Notes under the pieces: generated by a model
Told to the model about the DNA's origin: nothing
The model's input: the letters and a program-made list of their open reading frames with translations, nothing else
Databases searched by the model: none
From: Gari tellinella
Lineage: Eukaryota; Mollusca; Bivalvia; Cardiida; Psammobiidae
Assembly: GCA_922989275.2 (NCBI GenBank)
Contig: OV277861.1
Span: 91,674,993-91,738,992, forward strand
Length of the DNA stretch: 64,000 nt
Direction: 5' to 3'
Shown here: one piece after another, positions 1 through 10,159 of the stretch
Position numbering within the stretch: position 1 is the first letter of the stretch
Layout: the number at the start of each line of letters is the position of its first letter
Translations under genes and position numbers: made by a program

Positions 1-37
1 GTCCATTTGTTAGTTTATTCATTTGACAATGTTTTTA

Positions 38-230
38 CAGTAAAACCTCTCTAAAAAGAAAACTAATACATTGTATGAAAGACACCTGACAGCTCAAAGC
101 AAGATGAAAGTAAAACAGAAAGCTCATGAAGGAGCTTTCTGTTTTACTATCACCTTGCTTTAAGCAATCACCTGCCTTAAACACCTAATTATAAACACAA
201 TTTAGTGGTCGTAAATGAGAGGTTTTACTG
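38..230. mobile_element. TA-E MITE
   Basis: Ends CAGTAAAACCTCTC and GAGGTTTTACTG, preceded by TA (36-37). The core palindrome (about 91-170) pairs AAGCAAGATGAAAGTAAAAC with its near complement. The TA on the right has decayed to AA. Confidence 0.85.
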
Positions 231-431
231 AATATATAGCTTTCAAATGGCCACATTAATGTCTTGTAGACTGTTAAGTGTTTATAACAGTGGAATGACC
301 TAACATGACGTAACTTACGGGACTCACTGTCCCCAACAATGATTTGACACTTGACAGTTATGCTCTGGCCATGTTTTTCTACACATCCTTTGCTTTAGAC
401 ACAGCTAGAAACCTTCTACTACAACCCACTC

Positions 432-592
432 TTAACCCATTACTCCATAGATACACCTTCCTTTTTACGCCTTTAATTTATTCCTTCATTGAAGAAAAAT
501 AATTCCACTTTGTACAGTCATGAAGATATACCATGATAAGAAATGTTTTCTATATTCTAGCAGATGATAACTTAAAGCAGGCTGAAAGTGAA
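432..592 (+). mobile_element. TTAA-A, left half only
   Basis: Starts TTAACCCATTACTCCATAG and runs through the GAAGAAAAATA block to CTTAAAGCAGGCTGAAAGTG. The right palindrome arm and right end are missing. Confidence 0.8.
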
Positions 593-712
593 ACATAATA
601 CTTTATACAGTCATGAATATATGCATCATATATGCATCATAAGAAATATTTTCTTAATCCTAGCCAACTTATAAATGGTAGTTTAAAGCAGGCTGAAAGT
701 AAAGCAGAATTA
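593..712 (+). mobile_element. TTAA-A, second left-half segment
   Basis: Repeats the ACAGTCATGAATATATGCAT to AAAGCAGGCTGAAAGTAAAG part of the preceding half element, so the truncated copy is partly duplicated in tandem. Confidence 0.7.
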
Positions 713-1002
713 ACTGAGTCAACCAAATATAAAGATACGCTCTTGGTCCTGTGTGAACCGTGTCCACACAACTCGGCAATAAAAAGCGCACTGAATTATA
801 CTCTCGGTCACGTGATGCACATCTCATTTGGAACCGACTGTTGTAATTATGACCTGATAGAATGTGCCTTGAGGTTCATTCTGCTTAACGGGTTTAGCAG
901 TCACATACATTGTTTATTAAGTATCAGCAGTTTCTTTGGTTATAATGGTAGGGTTTACTACAAACTTATTGGCCGGATTGAAAATGCGGTCTATAGATTG
1001 GC
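713..1002. other. Unassigned sequence
   Basis: No MITE ends or palindromes seen. An open stretch crosses it from 632, but it begins inside a MITE and shows no recognisable protein. Confidence 0.4.
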
Positions 1003-1028
1003 GAATGCCGTCCGTCCATCTGTCCGTC

Positions 1029-1187
1029 CGCGCCACTAAAGTGGGTTAGAGGGCCAGATAACGGTAAACATAACAAAAGAAGACAATAGAGTTCATTCCG
1101 TAACAATACACTAAGGGGCCGTGGCCCGTTATTCGAACAAAAGAAAATAACAAAAGAAAAGGCCCTCTAACCCAATTCGGTGGCACG
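1029..1187. repeat. Inverted repeat with GTCCGTCC-type flanks
   Basis: GCCACTAAAGTGGGTTAGAG near 1031 is nearly complementary to the CTCTAACCCAATTCGGTGGC block ending near 1184. CCGTCCGTC stretches flank both sides, so this looks like an old foldback element. Confidence 0.55.
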
Positions 1188-1335
1188 TCCGTCCGTCTGT
1201 CTTTCCGTGCAGCTAACTTAGAGTAAGGGGCCATTTTAGTGGACTGTGAACAAATATAGGGCTATTGGCAGTTAAAGGGCCATGACCCCTTAACTGGTTC
1301 TAAAAATTGCAAAAATGGTATCAGGGGGCCTCACT

Positions 1336-1630
1336 TTGGTTGACCTTTTTGTTAGTGTCAGTTTTAGCCAAAGCTTAATTAAAAGTCCTACAGCAACCAA
1401 ATTTGGCATGTACAGTTATAGTGACGTCATCATCACATGCTGTGGGTAACAAGGTCACTGTGACCTAGATTTCACGATCCAATGACTTAGAGAATTCTTG
1501 GTTAACCTTTTCGTTTGCGTCTTGGTTGACCTTTTTGTTAGTGTCAGTTTTAGTCAAAGTTTAAGTCCTACAGCAACCAAATTTGGCATGTACAGTTGTA
1601 GTGAGGTCATCATCACATGCCATGGGTAAC
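1336..1630 (+). repeat. Direct repeat pair, ~110 bp units
   Basis: Bases 1336-1450 recur at 1522-1630, both starting TTGGTTGACCTTTTTGTTAG and ending GGGTAAC, with about 70 bp between. This looks like a dispersed repeat family with tandem structure; class unknown. Confidence 0.75.
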
Positions 1631-2062
1631 TATATTATATATATACATGTATATACAAAGCAAAAGTGCAGACAATCCGGCCATACCGACATTGGCGGTT
1701 TCTCGTCCTACTCTATGAAACGAGTTCCTATTGTTAATTGAGGAGGAGGATTTAAACAGTTAGTTTGTTTGAAGTGTTATGACAGTAATTGGTTATGAAA
1801 ATCAGTTCCTTTGAAAGCTTCATTGACAGTGACAGATAAAATGATGGATGGGCTGTTCTCGTGGAATCTTAAAATCTTCAACTGGTGATATAATTGATGA
1901 ATGGCGTTATCTGTATTTAAAAAAGTTTTATTTAATTAAAGTCTAATTCGTGTTAAGCAACCATTTGTTTGGGAAGCATGAGATATCTAAATTTGTTTTG
2001 ATATAAGTGATAACGCATGAAAGGTGTTGTTTTATTTAGAAATTTAATAAAATTTTGTCAGG
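1631..2062. other. Unassigned AT-rich sequence
   Basis: A short TA-rich run (about 1628-1660), then sequence without visible repeats or coding signal. Confidence 0.4.
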
Positions 2063-2316
2063 CTTGCTCTTTCCTCCCTGAAACTTTAAATGGACAATTC
2101 CAGTTTCGATTTTTGTCTAGTCCATTTCTGGCTTTTAAGAGTTGTTTTTGTCAATGTTTGGCATTATTATGACAAACAGTGAAGACCCTGAACAGAGGGC
2201 TCCTTTCGGAGCCCTCTGATCTGGGTATTCACTGTTTGCATAGGACAAGTGTATTATTGACATGGTCACGGTTTGCAAAGGACGCCTATATGCGGGACTA
2301 GGGTTCAAAGGGTTAA
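2063..2316 (-). mobile_element. TTAA-B MITE
   Basis: Begins CTCTTTCCTCCCTGAAAC (the left TTAA has decayed) and ends GGGTTCAAAGGGTTAA. The palindrome tip reads GGGCTCCTTTCGGAGCCC. Confidence 0.85.
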
Positions 2317-2320
2317 GCCA

Positions 2321-2539
2321 TTTCTTTATTTCCACTGAAGAAAATAGTTCCTTTATACTGTATACAGCCATGAATATGCACCACAAGAAATATACTCTTA
2401 AGTCCTAGCTGATGGTAACTTTAAGCAGGCTGAAAGTAAAGCAGAATGCACCTCAAGGTGCATTCTGCTTTAGATTCAACCTGCTTTAAGTGGTCACCAG
2501 TATTTTAGACTAGATACAGGTTATGAGGTAAAACGTTAA
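2321..2539 (+). mobile_element. TTAA-A, left end lost
   Basis: Starts inside the CTTTATTTCCACTGAAGAAA block directly after the TTAA-B copy. The palindrome is intact, with tip GCACCTCAAGGTGC. Confidence 0.8.
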
Positions 2540-2576
2540 CCTTCAAAACTCTGGTAGATATCTAATACAATATTCT

Positions 2577-2661
2577 AGAAGGCGCATTCTACTTTACTTT
2601 CAACCTGCTTTAAGTGTTCACCTGTCTTGAGAACTAGAACCCATATGGTAATATGGGTTAA
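2577..2661 (+). mobile_element. TTAA-A, right half
   Basis: Only the right palindrome arm and right end remain. It shares its TTAA with the next copy. Confidence 0.75.
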
Positions 2662-2882
2662 CCCATTACCCAATAAGTGCACCTTTTTCTGCCTTAAATT
2701 TATTCCCCACTAAAGACAAAAGTTTCAAGTTATAGTCATTAATTTGTACACAAGCTATATTTGCTATATTATAGTAGAGCAGCCTGAAAGTAAAGCAGAA
2801 TATGCCTTTAGAGTCATTCTGCTTTACATTCAGCCTGCTTTAAGTAGTCACCTAGCTATCTCCCAAACTTGAAACAGACTAC
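2658..2882 (+). mobile_element. TTAA-A, right end cut off by TTAA-B
   Basis: TTAACCCATTACCCAATAAG start and complete palindrome. The sequence passes straight into a TTAA-B copy before the right terminus. Confidence 0.8.
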
Positions 2883-3123
2883 CTAGTCCCGCATATACGG
2901 TAGGCGTTCTTTTCAAACAATATACATGTGAATAGTACAATTGTCCTGTGCAAACAGTGAAGACCCAGATCAGAGGGCTCCGAAAGGAGCCCTCTGATCA
3001 GGGTCTTCACTGTTTGTCATAATGCAAAACATTGACAAAAATGACCCATAAAAGTCAGAAATGGACTTGACTGAAATGGAAACTGGAATTGTCCATTTAA
3101 AGTTTCAGGGAGGAAAGAGTTAA
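2883..3123 (+). mobile_element. TTAA-B, left tip truncated
   Basis: Starts at CTAGTCCCGCATATACGG, without the outer TTAACCCTTTGAACC. Perfect central palindrome with tip GGGCTCCGAAAGGAGCCC; ends GGGAGGAAAGAGTTAA. Confidence 0.85.
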
Positions 3124-3328
3124 GAGCACTATGTGGTAGTACAGGTTGAACCCATGTCCTGTGTGATTGCCAAAAACCTGGTGTATCATTAACACCATTA
3201 ATTACTTGTGACTTGAAATTAATTGGAAGCTCATTAATATTCATTAGTTTCTTATAGAGGCTCATGGCCTTATGTATACTATTGAACTGGCTGTCTATGT
3301 AACAACGCTATGATCAAGTGTTTTCTGC

Positions 3329-3537
3329 TTTAACCCTTTCCTCCCTGAAACTTCAAATGGACAATCCCAGTTTCCATTTTAGTCTAGTCCATTTCTGACT
3401 TTTAAGGGTTGCTTTAGTCAATGTTTTGCATTATGACTGATCTGGGTATTCACTGTTTGCATAGGACAAATGCACATTTCACATGTATACTGTTTGAAAA
3501 GGACGCCTATATGCGGGACCAGGGTTCAAAGGGTTAA
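3329..3537 (-). mobile_element. TTAA-B with one palindrome arm deleted
   Basis: Both ends are present with TTAA. At about 3436 the sequence jumps from GCATTATGA to CTGATCTGGGTATTCACTGT, so exactly one arm is gone. Confidence 0.85.
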
Positions 3538-3622
3538 CTATTTCTCCCATAGAAGCATCTTTTGGCACATTCTGCTTTATTTTCAACGTGCTTTAAGTCC
3601 TATTTATGGGGTAATTGGTTAA
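3534..3622 (+). mobile_element. TTAA-A deletion derivative (89 bp)
   Basis: Left end TTAACTATTTCTCCCATAGA joined directly to one palindrome arm and the right end GGGGTAATTGGTTAA. Shares TTAA with the TTAA-B before it. Confidence 0.75.
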
Positions 3623-3915
3623 GTGGTCATATGTTTTCAAAAGCGTTAATCAGTTATGATCCTGATGGCAGTAGAAGAAAGCCGGAGCTTTCTTCTTTAC
3701 TTTCATTTTGCTGTAACACTGAAAAAAACTATTTTGAGATATTGTTGTTATTGCAGTCATTGACTCTATAGAAAATATTGCTTTACCAGCAATGTATATA
3801 GCTTTACAAGTACAGAAGTGTGCTTATTGAATTAACCAGCTGTTGTGGTCAATATGGCAAAAACATGTGAATTACTCCATGTACACGTTATGTAGACTTT
3901 CCTAAAAGCAATATA

Positions 3916-4110
3916 CAGCTAAACCTCTCTATAACATTCATTGAACTATTATGTATCTACGACAGGTGACTGCTTAAAGCAAGGTGAGAGTAAAACAGAA
4001 AGCTCCTTAATGAGCTTTCTGTTTTATGTTCACCTTGTTTTAAGCTGTCACCTGTCTTTTAAGCAGTCAACTAGCCTTCCTTTCAGGGGTGTAATAGAGA
4101 GGTTTTACTG
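3916..4110. mobile_element. TA-E MITE with TA duplication
   Basis: CAGCTAAACCTCTCTATAAC start, GAGAGGTTTTACTG end, TA on both sides (3914-3915, 4111-4112). Palindrome tip AGCTCCTTAATGAGCT. Confidence 0.9.
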
Positions 4111-4539
4111 TATCCTTTCAATAACGGATAATGTCGTCTGCTTGGAAGTTGTCGTCTGCTGAATTTTTTTTTTGTGAAACATAATGGTTTTCTTTTCATA
4201 TTCTTAATACTGCAGCCTTTGATTTAGGTAGTTTGGATCCTGATGAAGCTGAATAATTTTCTGGGATTTGATCTGGAGACAAACTGTTGTTTACAGGTAT
4301 GAGCTTCAGACTGGTTATACGTTCAGTTGTTAAAAGTGATAAAAAAGGTCAGCTAGGTTTTAAGAGGTGAACCAGTCTATTTAAGACTGTCCTTGTGCGG
4401 AGTTGTATGTTTTGTGGTTGGAGTGTAAAAACCAAATTGGATTTGTAAACCAGTCAACTTTAATGGTTATATTGGATTATATTGACGTAGGTATTGTTCA
4501 TAGTCCTATCACTACCATAGATCATGTGTACTGATGTTT

Positions 4540-4704
4540 GCAAACAGTTTGGATCCTGTTCAGACGCTGAGTAACTCGGCGTCTGAACAGAATCCAAACT
4601 GTTTAACATTCATATCTAAGTTTTTCAGTCAAAATTCTAAGTTTTTTTAATGAATGCAGACTGCAAGTTTGAAGCAGACGAAATCCTGGCAGAGAATTAG
4701 TGTA
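4540..4704 (-). mobile_element. TTAA-C-like, ends decayed
   Basis: Palindrome at 4540-4601 with tip ACGCTGAGTAACTCGGCGT. Both arms share TGTTCAG/CTGAACA instead of the usual TGATGAG. A GCAGACGAAA remnant lies to the right. Confidence 0.7.
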
Positions 4705-4763
4705 AGAGCAGACATGCTTTTCAAATTGCAAGATGTTATGTTACTTACGTCTGATACTAAGTC

Positions 4764-4919
4764 TTAACCTCTTACCCCATAAATACGTCTTTTTACGACT
4801 ATTAATTATTCCTCCTCTGAAGAAAATAGTTCTAATTATACATTCATGATTATGCAGCGTAAGAAATTCTCTCTATATAATTATTCAGATGATAGCATAT
4901 TAAAGCAGGCTGAAAGTAA
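4764..4919 (+). mobile_element. TTAA-A, left half
   Basis: TTAACCTCTTACCCCATAAA start. It breaks off inside the left palindrome arm after GGCTGAAAGTAA. Confidence 0.8.
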
Positions 4920-5109
4920 GTGGTTCATGTGCTCAGCTGCGATGCCAGGGGTTTTGAGTTTGATTCCCAGCCAAACCAAGTCCTTTTGATAAGGCTTTAT
5001 TAACCAGGTTAGATGTATCAGTGCTTATCACTGGGCATCTGAAAGAACCAGAGAACTTTAGCCTGGGTTTTTACTGTATTTGGTTCCCTATCTCTGGAGC
5101 TTCCAGGGT
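4920..5109 (+). repeat. Possible tRNA-derived SINE fragment
   Basis: GAGTTTGATTCCCAG (about 4956-4970) resembles an RNA polymerase III B box, with a weak A-box-like stretch upstream. No poly-A tail or target duplication seen, so this is weak. Confidence 0.25.
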
Positions 5110-5202
5110 CCAAGGTTATAAAGCTTTTGTTCTCAAGCATTTCTGACCAATCAAATGCTTGAGAACGACTACAGACTCAGCTCAAAAGCTTTTTAACCTT
5201 GG
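5110..5202. repeat. Foldback element, family I
   Basis: CCAAGGTTATAAAGCTTTTG at the left and its near complement ending AACCTTGG at the right. The interior holds TTCTCAAGCATTT paired with AAATGCTTGAGAA. A second copy lies at 34626-34730. Confidence 0.75.
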
Positions 5203-5728
5203 AGCCAGTTAGCCCATAGACGGCAGAAAAGGACATTAACGAAACAAACCAACAAACCAAACATTATTTTTGCAAAAACATTCCATCTGGTTTTCAGTCT
5301 TTTTTGAAGACCAACAATATGAACTTTTTCCAGTGATAAATCTAGAAATTTATTTTTGATAAAACTATTTTTCATTTGAGAATAAATCTTACCAATATGA
5401 AAACACTCAATGATAATGAATGGGTAAAGTTGTGAACAATTAGATACCTGACTATACCTGACTAGGGGAGTCTGGGCGGGGTCAGAGGTCAGACACTACT
5501 GACCATCATCATATCTCACACCAGTCGGTCTTTGTCGGTCTCTCAGTCTTTGTCTAACACTGTGCAGTGACAAATTACATGCCAGCCATGCACAAAGAGG
5601 TCACATTTTTTTCCAAAAGAAACAATGCCCCTGTGGTGAAGAAATCTTTCACTCCCTTCTAAAGTCGTACCTTTGCCTAGAGACAAGTCATTTAAAACGA
5701 CAGAAGATTTACTACAGAAAGTGTGCTG

Positions 5729-5981
5729 TTTAACCCATTACCCCATAGCCTGTTTATAGTTTTGAAGACAGGTGAAAACTTAAAGCAGGTTGAAAGTAAA
5801 GCAGAGTGTGCCTTAAGGCACATTCTGCTTTACTTTCAGCCTGCTTTAAGCTACCATCTGCTAGAATATTGAAAATGCTTCTTGTAATATATTATTAATA
5901 CTGTATAAATTGGAACTATTTTCTTCAGTGGAGGAATAAATTAGAGGCGTAAAAAAGCGTATTTATTGGGGAAAGGGTTAA
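5729..5981 (-). mobile_element. TTAA-A, complete
   Basis: TTAACCCATTACCCCATAGC to GGGGAAAGGGTTAA, perfect tip GTGCCTTAAGGCAC. It abuts a TA-F core at the shared TTAA, suggesting insertion into the TTAA of that core (GCTTAATGCAGG). Confidence 0.9.
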
Positions 5982-6048
5982 TGCAGGACAACAGTAATGC
6001 AGAAAGCTTCCTTTGGAAGCTTTCTGCATTACTTTTGTTCTGCATTAA
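5978..6048. mobile_element. TA-F palindromic core
   Basis: TTAATGCAGGACAACAGTAA pairs with the closing TTACTTTTGTTCTGCATTAA; tip AAGCTTCCTTTGGAAGCTT. TTAA-A adjoins on the left and another TIR element on the right. Confidence 0.8.
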
Positions 6049-6049
6049 A

Positions 6050-6589
6050 GCGACTCGCAACCAGATGGTGCATTAAAAATAGTGATTTGTAAATATGTGT
6101 CAAACGCTTATATAAATGGTAAAGAATTAGTTTAAGATAAGAAATTCTGTTTAAAAAAAAGTATTTCAATAAAAAAAAATATTGGTCTCTGGTGGGATTC
6201 GAACCCGGGGCCCGGCATTGGCGGACAGAAGGCAAAGTAGGGGAAACCGCTTAGACCAATGAACCACGGAACTATCCGTTTATCTCGGATCGATTTAACG
6301 TATTTCAATGTGTAGCGATAGAAAGTGCATACAACTTCACAATTCGGCTCGGGTTTATGTCTGAGCCCGTGTAGAGAAGCAACAACAACAACTATACCGT
6401 CTACTAGTCGGTATAGAAAAACGATGGAAAATATCTAAAAATCGAAGATTCGGTGACGATTCTTGAGACTTTTTTTGGACTGATCATATTTTTTTAATGT
6501 CAGAAGCCAAATAATGCCACAAATTTGCTTTTATTTGAGTATTTTATTTTATTTTGACAAGTACACCATCTGGTTGCGAGTCCCTTTAA
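6050..6589. mobile_element. 540-bp TIR element carrying a tRNA-like sequence
   Basis: GCGACTCGCAACCAGATGG at the left end is complementary to CCATCTGGTTGCGAGTC at the right end. After the element the host resumes as TTTAAGCTATTATCTG, as expected for the right flank of a TA-F core, so it inserted near the TTAA of that core. No transposase seen. Confidence 0.75.
6182..6279 (-). repeat. tRNA-like sequence (A- and B-box like)
   Basis: On the minus strand GGGTTCGAATCCCACC resembles a tRNA T arm (B box), and TGGTTCATTGGTCTAAGCGG upstream resembles a Leu/Ser-type D arm. The outer sequences do not form an acceptor stem and the T stem is incomplete, so a tRNA-derived repeat is likelier than a working tRNA gene. 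ATTGGTCT and AGACCAAT bracket it as an inverted pair. Confidence 0.45.
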
Positions 6590-6762
6590 GCTATTATCTG
6601 TATATGTAGGTTTTCATCAATCATCTTTTGGGACGATTGGATTACAGGTGGGACGTACTGTACGTCATAATTAAGATACTTGTGGAGGTGTGGTATACTT
6701 AGTGGAGACATAATTAGTTGTATGTTATTGTTTTAGGGGAGCCATCATTTGTCCTTTTACAA

Positions 6763-7007
6763 TAAACCCTCTGTATCATGATAATCACTTAAAGAAATTT
6801 CATTGATTGAGACAGGTTGCTTAAAGCATGGATCAAAGTAAAGCAAAACATAGCTGCTTTACTTTCAGCCTGCTTAAGTTACTTTCTACTAAGATATAGA
6901 AACTATTTCTTATGATATAATTATAACTGTATCAAATGTAATTATTTTCTACAGTGGATAAATAAATTGGAGGCGTCAAAAGGTGTTTTTATGGGGTAAT
7001 GGGTTAA
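6763..7007 (-). mobile_element. Chimeric element: TA-E left end, TTAA-A right half
   Basis: Starts like TA-E (ACAATAAACCCTCTGTATCA), passes GAGACAGGTTGCTTAAAGC into a short mixed palindrome, then continues with the TTAA-A block CTACAGTGGATAAATAAATT and terminus GGGGTAATGGGTTAA. Confidence 0.65.
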
Positions 7008-7272
7008 TACAGTTGGTGAGAAGTTGAAGTCTTCAACAGTACAGGATTTACTAGTTGATTAATTACAGAGAACCTGTCACCAGTCACCAAGGTGACAGTT
7101 TGACAAAGGTTGCCTTGTTTAATTTATAGTCGGCCATATAGCTTTCAAGACAAGTTTCAATGTAGTAAAACATGCAGAGTATTTCAATTTTGATTTAAGA
7201 TGTTGGATCTTGACATAGTTGCATGTTCTTTATGTCAGTTGATTGTATAAATCATGTGAGAACTGTACTATA

Positions 7273-7477
7273 CAGTAAAACCTCTCTATTACGTCCAAAA
7301 AACAGTCTTAATGATTAGGTGTTTACGACAGGTGACTGCTTAAAGCAAGGTGATAGTAAAACAGAAAGCTCCTAAAGGAGCTTTCTGTTTTTCTGTCACC
7401 TTGCTTTAAGCTGTCACCTGTATTCTATACAATCAATTAGCCTTCCTTTTAGTGGTCATAAAAGAGGGGTTTTACTG
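7273..7477. mobile_element. TA-E, complete, TA on both sides
   Basis: CAGTAAAACCTCTCTATTAC to GGGTTTTACTG with TA at 7271-7272 and 7478-7479. Palindrome tip AGCTCCTAAAGGAGCT. Confidence 0.95.
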
Positions 7478-7576
7478 TAGTTTGTTGATGGTGGTGTGCG
7501 CTCAGTTCGGTCGCTGCAGATAAGAATTTCTTTGAATTTAATTGTCAGCTGTTGAAAGTTGAGTTCACTCATGCCT

Positions 7577-8297
7577 CGCTCACATTTGCTGCGGCTGCCG
7601 TACGGCGGCCGCACGGCTAATCATTTCTACGGCGAGTAGCAATTCGCCGGCCGCCGCAGAATTCCTACGGCCGCCGTGTGTTGCGCTCACATTTGCTGCG
7701 GCTGCCGTGCGGCGAGATATTATTTTTGTGGGGTTAAAAAACCTGCGGCAACCTTACGGCCGCCGTGCGGCTGCCGTACAGTGACCGCATGGCGACCGTA
7801 CGGCAGCCGTGGAAGTCCAACCAGATACCCTGCAACCAAAATGCTGCTCCTGCTTCACAACTTGGTTTTGCTACATGTTCACACAACTAATATCAGTAAA
7901 AAAAAACATGAACTCAAAGGACACATTTGGACAGCATTTAAGAACATCTAAATCCATTTTTAGATAATATACATGTTTTACATATATGAACAAAAGTACA
8001 AATGCACAATAGGAGAATTGACCATTGAGTTACGGCGGCCGCATGGTGGCCGTGCGGCGACCGTACGGCAGCCGTAGAACCACTCTGTGGTGTGTATTTC
8101 TACGGCCGCCGTAGAAATGAAAAAATGTTATAACTCCGCGTTATAATTCTACGGCGACCTCTACGGCCTGTAAAATATTGGGATACGCCGTGCGGCTGCC
8201 GTACGGCCGCCGTAGAATCTCTACGGCCGCCGTAAGATTCTCTCGATTTCAGGTTTCTGCGGCCGCCGTACGGCCGCCGTAGAGCAAATGTGAGCGC
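7577..8297. mobile_element. GC-rich foldback element built of TACGGCCGCCGTA-like units
   Basis: Left end CGCTCACATTTGCTGCGGC, repeated at 7683 (GCGCTCACATTTGCTGCGGC), and right end AGAGCAAATGTGAGCGC form inverted termini. Inside are many short palindromic CpG-rich units (TACGGCNGCCGTA variants) on both sides of an AT-rich middle (about 7840-8030). Very unlike the AT-rich surroundings. Confidence 0.8.
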
Positions 8298-8340
8298 ACT
8301 ATCAGTTTCAAACTTGTCAAACAGCCATTCAATGAACTTA

Positions 8341-8552
8341 TTAACCCTTTACTCCACTTATAATTTATTCCTATACACTGAAGAAAATAGTTCCGCTATA
8401 GTTCCGCACCAAACGAAATATTTTTTATATCCTAGCAGAAGGTAGCTGAAAACAGGCTGAATGCCCTTTCATAAGGTGCATTCTGCTTTACTTTCATCTG
8501 CTTTAAATGGTCACCTGTCTTCAAAACTAGAAACAGGCTATAGAGTAAAGGC
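8341..8552 (+). mobile_element. TTAA-A, degenerate
   Basis: TTAACCCTTTACTCCACTTA start. The left arm is shortened; right arm and ACTAGAAACAGGCTATAGAG end follow. Confidence 0.7.
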
Positions 8553-8690
8553 ACATTCTGCTTTACTTTGAACCGGTTTTAAGCTACCATCTGCTAGGGT
8601 ATAGAAACTATTTCTGATGGTCTATAAAGTGGAACCAATTTATTAAGTGTAGGACTAAATTAAAGGCCTAAAACAGGGATAAACAAATGA
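8553..8690 (-). mobile_element. TTAA-A, half copy
   Basis: One palindrome arm (GGCACATTCTGCTTTACTTT) followed by the reverse-oriented flank (TCTGCTAGGGTATAGAAACT). The outer end has decayed. Confidence 0.65.
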
Positions 8691-9431
8691 GTTTAAGGAG
8701 AACTTGTTGTAGTCAAGTTAACAAATATGATAATGTTTACCCATACAATTGTGCTATATTTGAGATAGCATTAATTACTTGATTTTGTGTGAAATTTCCT
8801 AATATATCATGGAAAAATATATTGTAAATTATTATGCATTCCAGAGTTACCAAATTGCAAACTCAGTCAAAATTATTTCATAATTCCTGAAAGAAAAGTA
8901 CCAAAGATAAATCATGCACTGCTTTCCAACCAAAGTCCTCAAATAGTTGTGTTGCTAAGATAGATGTCTGTGTTGTCAGGCTGTGAGTATGATACCCGGG
9001 TGTCAGAGGTCAAGGGACTTGGGACTACTGAACGCAGGGGTCATCCACTTCCCCTGACAAATCCTTGTCCAAACATTCAAGATTGCAACTAAAGCCTCTC
9101 TTATACTCAGAGCAGCAATGGTCATGACTAAATGATTGATGGAATATTTGGCTAGCAAGATATTGTTGTCACCTTTGCCTTGGATTAAATTTGATGAGAT
9201 AAATAATGGTTTTGATTATGGACAGGCTGCCAGAATGTTCATGTTTGAACTAGACAGGTCTAACCTTTGAAACTTCAAAGTGGAATATTAAAGGATTAAG
9301 TTCTTATAATCTTGATTCAGTTTCATTGCCATGACAACAAGGTAATAATTATATGTATTTGCAATATTACAGAAATCGATACAGTGCTTTACATCATTTT
9401 AATGAAAATCTATTGGTAGGCCTTCAGATAA
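8691..9431. other. Intron or intergenic sequence, nothing recognised
   Basis: Over 700 bp without MITE ends, palindromes or convincing coding signal. Confidence 0.4.
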
Positions 9432-9598
9432 ATGAATCCATAAATCATTTATTTTTTTCACTGAAGAAAATAGTTTCAATTTAATTAGTCAGTAAAAAAT
9501 ATATTCTATATTCTAGCAGAGGGCAGCTGAAAGTAGACTGAAAGTATAGCAGAATGTAACTTTAGGCATATACATTCTGTTTTACTTTCAAGACCTGT
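9432..9598 (+). mobile_element. TTAA-A, degenerate
   Basis: TTCACTGAAGAAAATAGTTT block, then weakly paired arms around AATGTAACTTTAGGCATATACATT. Both ends lost. Confidence 0.65.
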
Positions 9599-9849
9599 TT
9601 CAACCCATTACCCCATAAATACGCTTTTTACGCCTTTAATTTATTCCTTTACTGAAGAAAATACTTCCAATTTATCATGTCACAAATAAGAATCATAAGA
9701 AATATCTTCTATATTCTAGCAGATAATAGCTTAAAGCAGGCTGAAAGTAAAGCAGAATGCGCTTAAGGCGCATTCTGCTTTACTTTCAACCTGCTTTAAG
9801 TTGTCAACTATATTCAAAACTAGAAAAAAACTATGGGGTAATGGGTTAA
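9599..9849 (+). mobile_element. TTAA-A, complete
   Basis: TTCAACCCATTACCCCATA (left TTAA mutated) to CTATGGGGTAATGGGTTAA. Perfect 70-bp palindrome with tip GCGCTTAAGGCGC. Confidence 0.92.
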
Positions 9850-9934
9850 GTGAACATCTATCTTCAATACTAAAAGAAACACTGGCTAATCATAAACTGA
9901 ATTATCATGAATGTCTTAATTAACCAATTAGTCC

Positions 9935-10156
9935 TTTACTCTTTGCATGCTGGATAATGTTTTTCGTCTGCAATAATTGTCGTCTGCTACTGTTCTAAAA
10001 ATACAATTTTCAAAACTTCTTTACAAATAAGGGTCAGTGTCAAACAGTTTGGATCCTGATGAGACGCTGCATTATGCAGCGTCTCATCAGGATCCAAACT
10101 GTTTGCAAAGGTAATCACTGTGGCACATGTACCCGCCGCTAGCATGCAAAGTTTTA
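9935..10156 (+). mobile_element. TTAA-C, near complete
   Basis: ACTCTTTGCATGCTGGATAA start, two TCGTCTGC motifs, perfect palindrome GGATCCTGATGAGACGCTGC around ATTAT, end CTAGCATGCAAAG. Confidence 0.88.
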
Positions 10157-10159
10157 CAT

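Noticed and set aside
632..1039. 135-codon open stretch on +
   Set aside because: Begins inside a TTAA-A half element and runs into a repeat with GTCCGTCC tracts; no domain, no splice context.
5729..5981. microRNA precursors
   Set aside because: Hairpins are 70 bp and near perfect, present in dozens of copies; without small-RNA data a repeat-derived siRNA source is the more cautious reading.
6182..6279. Functional tRNA gene
   Set aside because: No acceptor stem, incomplete T stem, and position inside a TIR element; kept only as a tRNA-like repeat.
9720..9800. Rho-independent terminators or bacterial hairpin signals
   Set aside because: The hairpins are transposon cores in an animal genome; no bacterial genes or operons present.
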